A stretch of 64,000 nucleotides of DNA, taken from positions 2,464,501-2,528,500 of the forward strand of contig JARFIW010001109.1 of NCBI GenBank assembly GCA_036346225.1, in the 5' to 3' direction. Below the pieces are notes generated by a model that was not told the DNA's origin, made no database searches, and was given only the letters and a program-made list of their open reading frames with translations. Positions 59,275 to 64,000 of this stretch are shown piece after piece (within the stretch, counting starts at the first letter, position 1; the number at the start of each line of letters is the position of its first letter). The position numbers and the translations under genes are program-made. Source of the DNA: Platerodrilus igneus (Eukaryota; Arthropoda; Insecta; Coleoptera; Lycidae).

Positions 59275-59868
59275 ATGTGAAAATGTTGTTGGAAGTGGAA
59301 AATTCACAAGGGGAAGAAACATCGACTGACCGATTACGGCTTTCTAAAGCCTCAGAGCGAATTAGTTGTTGGAAACTAATTCGCTCTGACGAGTTTAAAG
59401 AAAGCCGAAACCGGTCTGTTGACGTTTCTTCCTTTTGTGAAATAATAAGTTACTGTTTTGTTAATGGCTATACAACTATTAGCTCGATTTGTATAGGTGA
59501 ATAAGCTTTTATTATTTTTATAAAAGTTTATATATATATAAAGACAAGTTATTTGCAGCCGACAATTAGGAATCTGTGTACAACAGAAGTGAAACTAAGA
59601 TGTATCAGTAAATAAACTTTTATAAAAATAATAAAAGCTTATTCACCTATACAAATCGAGCTAATAGTTGTATAGCCATTAACAAAACAGTAACTTATTA
59701 TTTCACAAAAGGAAGAAACGCCAACAGACCGGTTTCGGCTTTCTTAAGCCTCGTCAGAGCGAATTAGTTTCCAACAACTAATTCGCTCTGAGGCTTTAGA
59801 AAGCCGAAACCGGTCAGTCGATGTTTCTTCCCCTTGTGAAATTTCCACTTCCAACAACATTTTCACAT
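59275..59868. mobile_element. Palindromic element, 257-bp arms, carrying hammerhead-like motifs
   Basis: The arms 59275-59531 and 59612-59868 are almost perfect inverted copies around an 80-bp centre. Within each arm a smaller inverted repeat (GAGCGAATTAGTT...AACTAATTCGCTC) places two hammerhead-like motifs head to head. One (complement of 59727-59757) has the full CTGACGA, stem II, GAAA and ACCGGT-C order; the others are altered. No coding frame is credible. No target duplication was found. Confidence 0.75.
59727..59770 (-). ncRNA. Hammerhead ribozyme motif in the palindromic element
   Basis: On the - strand: CTGACGA, hairpin GGCTT-AAGA-AAGCC, GAAA, CCGG, T, C. This fits CUGANGA, stem II, GAAA, a very short self-complementary stem III (ACCGGT) and a UC cleavage site. 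Stem I is weak: the bases next to the core do not pair well in this copy. The + strand counterpart in the left arm (59386-59416) has a damaged stem II, and a second + strand version (59788-59815) lacks three core bases. Confidence 0.5.
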
Positions 59869-59869
59869 T

Positions 59870-61720
59870 ATATAAAGAATGCTGTGAATCCTACAAAATC
59901 CGGGAACTACGGTTTTCGAATCGAGCCCCACAGATTGGGCGTCAAGAATGCTGTGAATTCTACAAAAAAGCTATTCATTACCTTAACTGTGTTGGTCCAT
60001 TGACTTACTTCTGTTAATCGCCTCGGCTGCTCCCTAGTTAAACCTTCATCCTCATTCATAAAAAAAAAACAAACACATTCCTACCACAAACATCAACGTT
60101 AACTCTATTTACATCAATATTCACAATACATTAAAATTTCAAAATTAAAAATTCAGCATAAATTTCAGTATCAGAAAATTTCAAGATTTAAATTTGTTAT
60201 CATTTTAATGTGCATCCAAAATTAAAGTCCTTGTAGGATGCCTACTAATTAATGTAACAATATATGCAGACCTGAGTCTGAGTACAAAGGGAGCATCTAC
60301 CACCCCTTTACGTTAATTAACCAGGTTCGTCTAATTGAGCTCAAAGACATACCCAAATTTTCATCATAATCCAGAACATAAATACTAAATACCCCTTTCT
60401 ACTTAAACAAGCAAATTTCACCTTAAAATTAAAAATTTGTTGTTAGTACAACTTCATTACTGTCCATTTTAAGTAAATAAATTATAAAGTTATTCAACAC
60501 ACACGAAAACATCAAAGTTCAAACAAAATAGTATAATTTACCTGAAGGTTACTGCACTCGTAGCTTCAATGTACATCGTCCCTTTTGTTAATCACACCAT
60601 TCCAACTGGGTTATATTTACGGCTTCTGATTCTCCACTACCATTCATCTAAAGTTGTTTCAGGGCTTTTCCGGAACTCATCTGTGTATATCTGAACCTTG
60701 TTTTGTGGATCCAGTCATGTTTACGAACCATTTAATTATTAACACCCCCGAAAAATAACAAAGAAATTCATGCTTCTTTCACCAATATACGCCAAAACTG
60801 CCTACTTTTGTGTATTCATTTGTCGTTGTAAATTTTACTAATTGGTACAGTGATATTAAACTTTATTACCTTGTATCTTCTTTTCTAAGTGCACTAAAGT
60901 ACATTCATTGTAGCACGTAAAGAACAAGCTGTTTTAAATCACAAAAATATTCGAGCAAACTGTTTAAATTATTTAATCAAAACCGGAAAACTAAAAAGCA
61001 CTGTTTAACGCATTGAATCAAGTCAAAGATCTAAGAGAGCTTGTTCATATTAACCTGGGTATATATAGCGGTTAGCCTGTCTGTCGGTCTGGTCCCCAAA
61101 ACGGACAATTCTTCAGAATTTCGCATGCTATGTTCCCATTCCGCAGCCCGGTATGCGATTTTTACGAAATTTGCACTCGCACCAGTTAAAATTTCAGAAA
61201 TTCTCACACGGCTCGCAACCATGTCCGAGAATAACTAATTAAATTTTGTACAGAAATTGTTGTTTCTACCTCTCATATGTGCATCTTATTTTCAACCAAT
61301 CGTGACCCTCGTGACGTTGCTCATATCACGCCTTTAATTATTAGTGTCTTTGTCTTACGCACATTATCTTTCCTTCTCTAACCTGTTCTTAGTGGTGCAA
61401 ATTGATATTCCTTACTATCGATTATTTCAGTCCACATGGACTGTTATCTGGGTTAAATAACCCCGTATCTAACCCTCCCGTTAATATAAGCGACGGTTTC
61501 TCCAACATTCTCTGAAACCATTTGTTATCTGCAAATTTTCGCCGTACGTGACTTTTAAAACCACGCAGGTGTTCAATCGTACTATTAATTCTCAGAGCTT
61601 TATTTCATGGTATTTTAATCTTGGATTTTCACAGGCTTTTATGCTTATTATTAATAATGGTTCAATTAACTCCAACTAAAATTGACTTCTAATCAAATAT
61701 TAATTATTATCTGTACATTT
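59870..61720 (-). repeat. LTR-like block X with tRNA-complementary primer site
   Basis: The + strand at 59917-59952 reads TCGAATCGAGCCCCAC and TTGGGCGTCA, close to the T-arm and acceptor end of a tRNA-Lys. Its complement would be the primer site of a - strand LTR element whose 5' LTR lies to the right. Sequence to about 61630 shares ordered blocks with block Y (for example ATCTTGGATTTTCAC). No gene is seen. Confidence 0.42.
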
Positions 61721-62005
61721 TGTTTAATACCGGTTACTTAAAATTGAGTTAATTAATATAAATTTTGCACGTAATTTTCTATTTGTTTCTTTACTAGGAA
61801 TAATTAAATTACACGCAGAGCTTTTTAATACTGCTTCCTTTTTTTTATAGCAAGCGTCTTGTACATAATTTAACTCCCTTATTTTTAATGAAACGAATGA
61901 ATTTTTATGCTTCACGGTTTTTTTTAATAACGCGTACCTTTTCCCAAAGCTTCTACACGGTTATTAAAATTATTTGATGTGATTATTTAATTTTCTACCC
62001 TGGTC

Positions 62006-62007
<2 letters not shown>

Positions 62008-62042
<35 letters not shown>
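62008..62042. repeat. (AT)n microsatellite
   Basis: About 35 bp of AT dinucleotides at the boundary between LTR-like blocks X and Y. Confidence 0.9.
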
Positions 62043-62046
<4 letters not shown>

Positions 62047-64000
62047 TATATTGCCGTGGAATGCCTGTATGAATCGTGCCTCACGAATTGGGCGTCATAA
62101 ATTGCCGTGGAACTTTTATAAAACCTCACCTCAGTCCAAAAAAAACATTTGCGCATTTATTAATTTACCAAAAAGAAAAATTTCACAAACAGAAAAATTA
62201 AAAAAAAAACATCTTACCCAGATTCTGCTTCCATCGACTTAATTCTTCAACCGCTTCCCTGGTTAGCTCAGTTGGACCTCCTCTTGGATACCTAGATTTA
62301 CTATCATGCTCTTTATCGTTCACGCACACTCTCAATAAAACCACAAAATAATACAACAATCATACAATATCTATTTACCATTATTTACAAATAATAATTC
62401 AAGATTATTTACATTTCATTGCTCAAGTTACACCTCAATAAATTCTGTCTTTGTAAAGTCCAAGATTTTAAATTGAAATATCAAACACATTGAATGTAAC
62501 AGGAGTAAATGGGCCCTGAATAATACCTTTTTTTTTAATTATAATTATTTCTACTTAGTACACTCTGGAGTATTGTGAGCTCATGATAACCCAGTTTATC
62601 TTATTAATGTATGCTTTTTAACTTTGCATACTCTTACTGCAAACACAAAAAAAAACCATGTACTCTTAACAATTAAATTTTAAGTTCATGAAGAATGTTA
62701 ATAAGCTTTATATACACCTTTCAATTTATATTCAAATACCATAATAAAAGTTAGTTATACGTATTTTTTTCAATACGCAAAATAAAGCAAAATACCATCA
62801 AAGTTCATTCTCACACGTCACAATAACTTTCATAGTTTATATAAAAAAACAGCAAATTCTAATGCGTTACCTAGAATTTCTTGAAGATCCCCACTCCGTT
62901 GACGATGAAGTTAAGTTTCCTGTACCCTCGGTCTCGGATCAGCTCTGCTTGCCGCCTCCAGCTATTTACAGATGAACACCATCTAAGTTGTGCTGCATGC
63001 TATTCATTCAAGATTCATCCAAATCCAAATCCATTACACTTTTCCATTATTGCATAATTTAATTTACGTTACTTTACTTTACTTTACGAGCTTGTTCAAA
63101 TCTCTGTTGCACCCCAATTAAAATAAACTCGACACTTATCGCGTTTCAAACTATGAGGCCCACAATCTAACACTACTATTTAATTTAAAATTTAAATACT
63201 TACAAGCTCGTTAGTAAATTTCTGTACGTAGTACGCGCTGCCAATTTAACGAAGTCAAAGAGCGAAGTTACAAGAGAGCGATGCTAATTCTCTTAGAGTA
63301 TTTATACAATTCTGAGTGTAACCTCTCCAGACCCTCCTAACGCGAAACATTTAATTAAACTAATTCGTTCTTCAAATTTTGGTGTAACCGTTTTCAAAAT
63401 CTTAGAAATTTAGCTCGTTGATACGATATTTTCCGAAAAACTCGCATTAAATTTCCCCGTGTTTGTCTGTTGTACAACTAAATATTTAGACCAATCATAT
63501 ATTTTAGTGACGTTTTGAAACTCCGCCTGTATTAACTCTATTCCTCTCTTATGCATATTCTATGTTTCCTTCTAACCTTGTTTGAGTGGTAGAAAATCGA
63601 CATTACTGTCTGCGTGCTATTTAATCCATGTGGACTGAATACATGCGTTTCGCAGTGAACTGCTATTAAGCCTGTCTCATTCCGACGCATATCATTGATT
63701 GTCCATCCTCTCTGCGCTTTAAGGGAACTTTTGGTTAGCATTTATGCGAACCGTTCGACCGTTTAACCAATATTCTTTGAAACTTGCTTGTTATCTATAA
63801 AATTAAGGGAAACATGACGTTTCCTAAGCATGCACGTGTTCAATTAACGATCGTTTTAAAATAACATTTCTAGGAGTTGGTTTTTCAAGATATTTCATAT
63901 ATTCGACGTGTTTGTTTGTTAGTAAAGCGTTTCGAACTTGGAATTATGGATTTTTCACGCTCTTATGCGGTTTAGACGTTATATTCCTTTGAATTAAACT
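62043..64000 (-). repeat. LTR-like block Y with tRNA-complementary primer site
   Basis: It starts with GAATCGTGCCTCACGAA and TTGGGCGTCA at 62072-62097, again tRNA 3'-end-like on the + strand. About 170 bp further on is CTGGTTAGCTCAGTTGG, a perfect-looking tRNA D-arm/A-box. Later parts (GTGACGTTTTGAAAC, CACGTGTTCAATTAACGATC, TGGATTTTTCACGCTCTTATG) line up in order with block X at considerable divergence. It may continue beyond the window. No gene is seen. Confidence 0.4.

Noticed and set aside
62262..62300. A tRNA gene or tRNA-derived SINE starting at the A-box-like sequence
   Set aside because: No B-box (GTTCGANNCC-like) follows at the right distance on the same strand and no cloverleaf can be drawn.
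1..64000. CRISPR arrays, operons, riboswitches or other bacterial systems
   Set aside because: No regularly spaced direct repeats and no bacterial-type gene clusters; introns and insect transposons identify a eukaryotic nuclear sequence.

Overview
The window looks like a piece of an AT-rich, repeat-dense insect nuclear genome. The evidence is two intron-containing host genes with insect-like splice sites, plus fragments of most animal transposon classes (BEL/Pao, Ty3/gypsy, Penelope, RTE, Jockey/CR1-like, Tc1/mariner, piggyBac, hAT and PIF/Harbinger). Nothing prokaryotic is present. I cannot name the species; a large-genome hemipteran, beetle or similar insect would fit.

Host genes. A HAD-family phosphatase of the phosphoglycolate phosphatase/4-nitrophenylphosphatase (PGP) type is on the + strand. 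Its first three exons lie at 3448-3705, 3756-3893 and 3949-4298. Its last exon lies about 41 kb away at 45731-45911, and the joined frame gives a complete 308-residue protein. Everything between 4299 and 45730 is therefore one intron packed with transposons. Facing it, with stop codons only 35 bp apart, are the last two exons of a polyprenol-reductase (SRD5A3-like) gene on the - strand (45947-46039 and 46084 to about 46239/46256). Its upstream exons were not found here and probably lie to the right of the window.

Left edge (1-3400): a BEL/Pao gag open at the edge, a dead Tc1-like transposase and a mariner-like fragment. Giant intron (4299-45730): a decayed gene of a multicopy invertebrate family with an HGKG..DG motif (4765-7258 -); RTE, piggyBac, gypsy and mariner-like debris (7.5-13.4 kb); Penelope copy A (13.64-14.55 kb) inside an RTE; a duplicated RTE tail; a TA-flanked inverted-repeat DNA element (17854-19982) split by a 1.2-kb foldback element with a 13-bp target duplication; a Jockey endonuclease piece; a head-to-tail Penelope pair (22.59-26.55 kb) with an intact ORF of about 803 codons and hammerhead-ribozyme motifs; a deleted Jockey-like element with a second foldback; a Harbinger transposase/Myb-like pair; a 9.9-kb gypsy with 0.8-kb LTRs and TAGT target duplications (32917-42832); and a hAT pseudogene (43238-45279).

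Right part (46973-64000): an older LTR element (46973-58223, TSD AAGC, LTRs about 1.44-1.49 kb, gag remnant only). Its left LTR is interrupted by a young gypsy with 168-bp LTRs (47356-51716). Beyond are a Jockey remnant, a 594-bp palindromic element whose arms carry hammerhead-like motifs, and two diverged LTR-like blocks with tRNA-complementary primer sites (59.87-64.0 kb).

The most interesting signals are the giant intron, the hammerhead motifs in Penelope and in the palindromic element, and the nesting history that can be read from LTRs, target duplications and a duplicated empty site. All calls come from reading the sequence; no database search was run.
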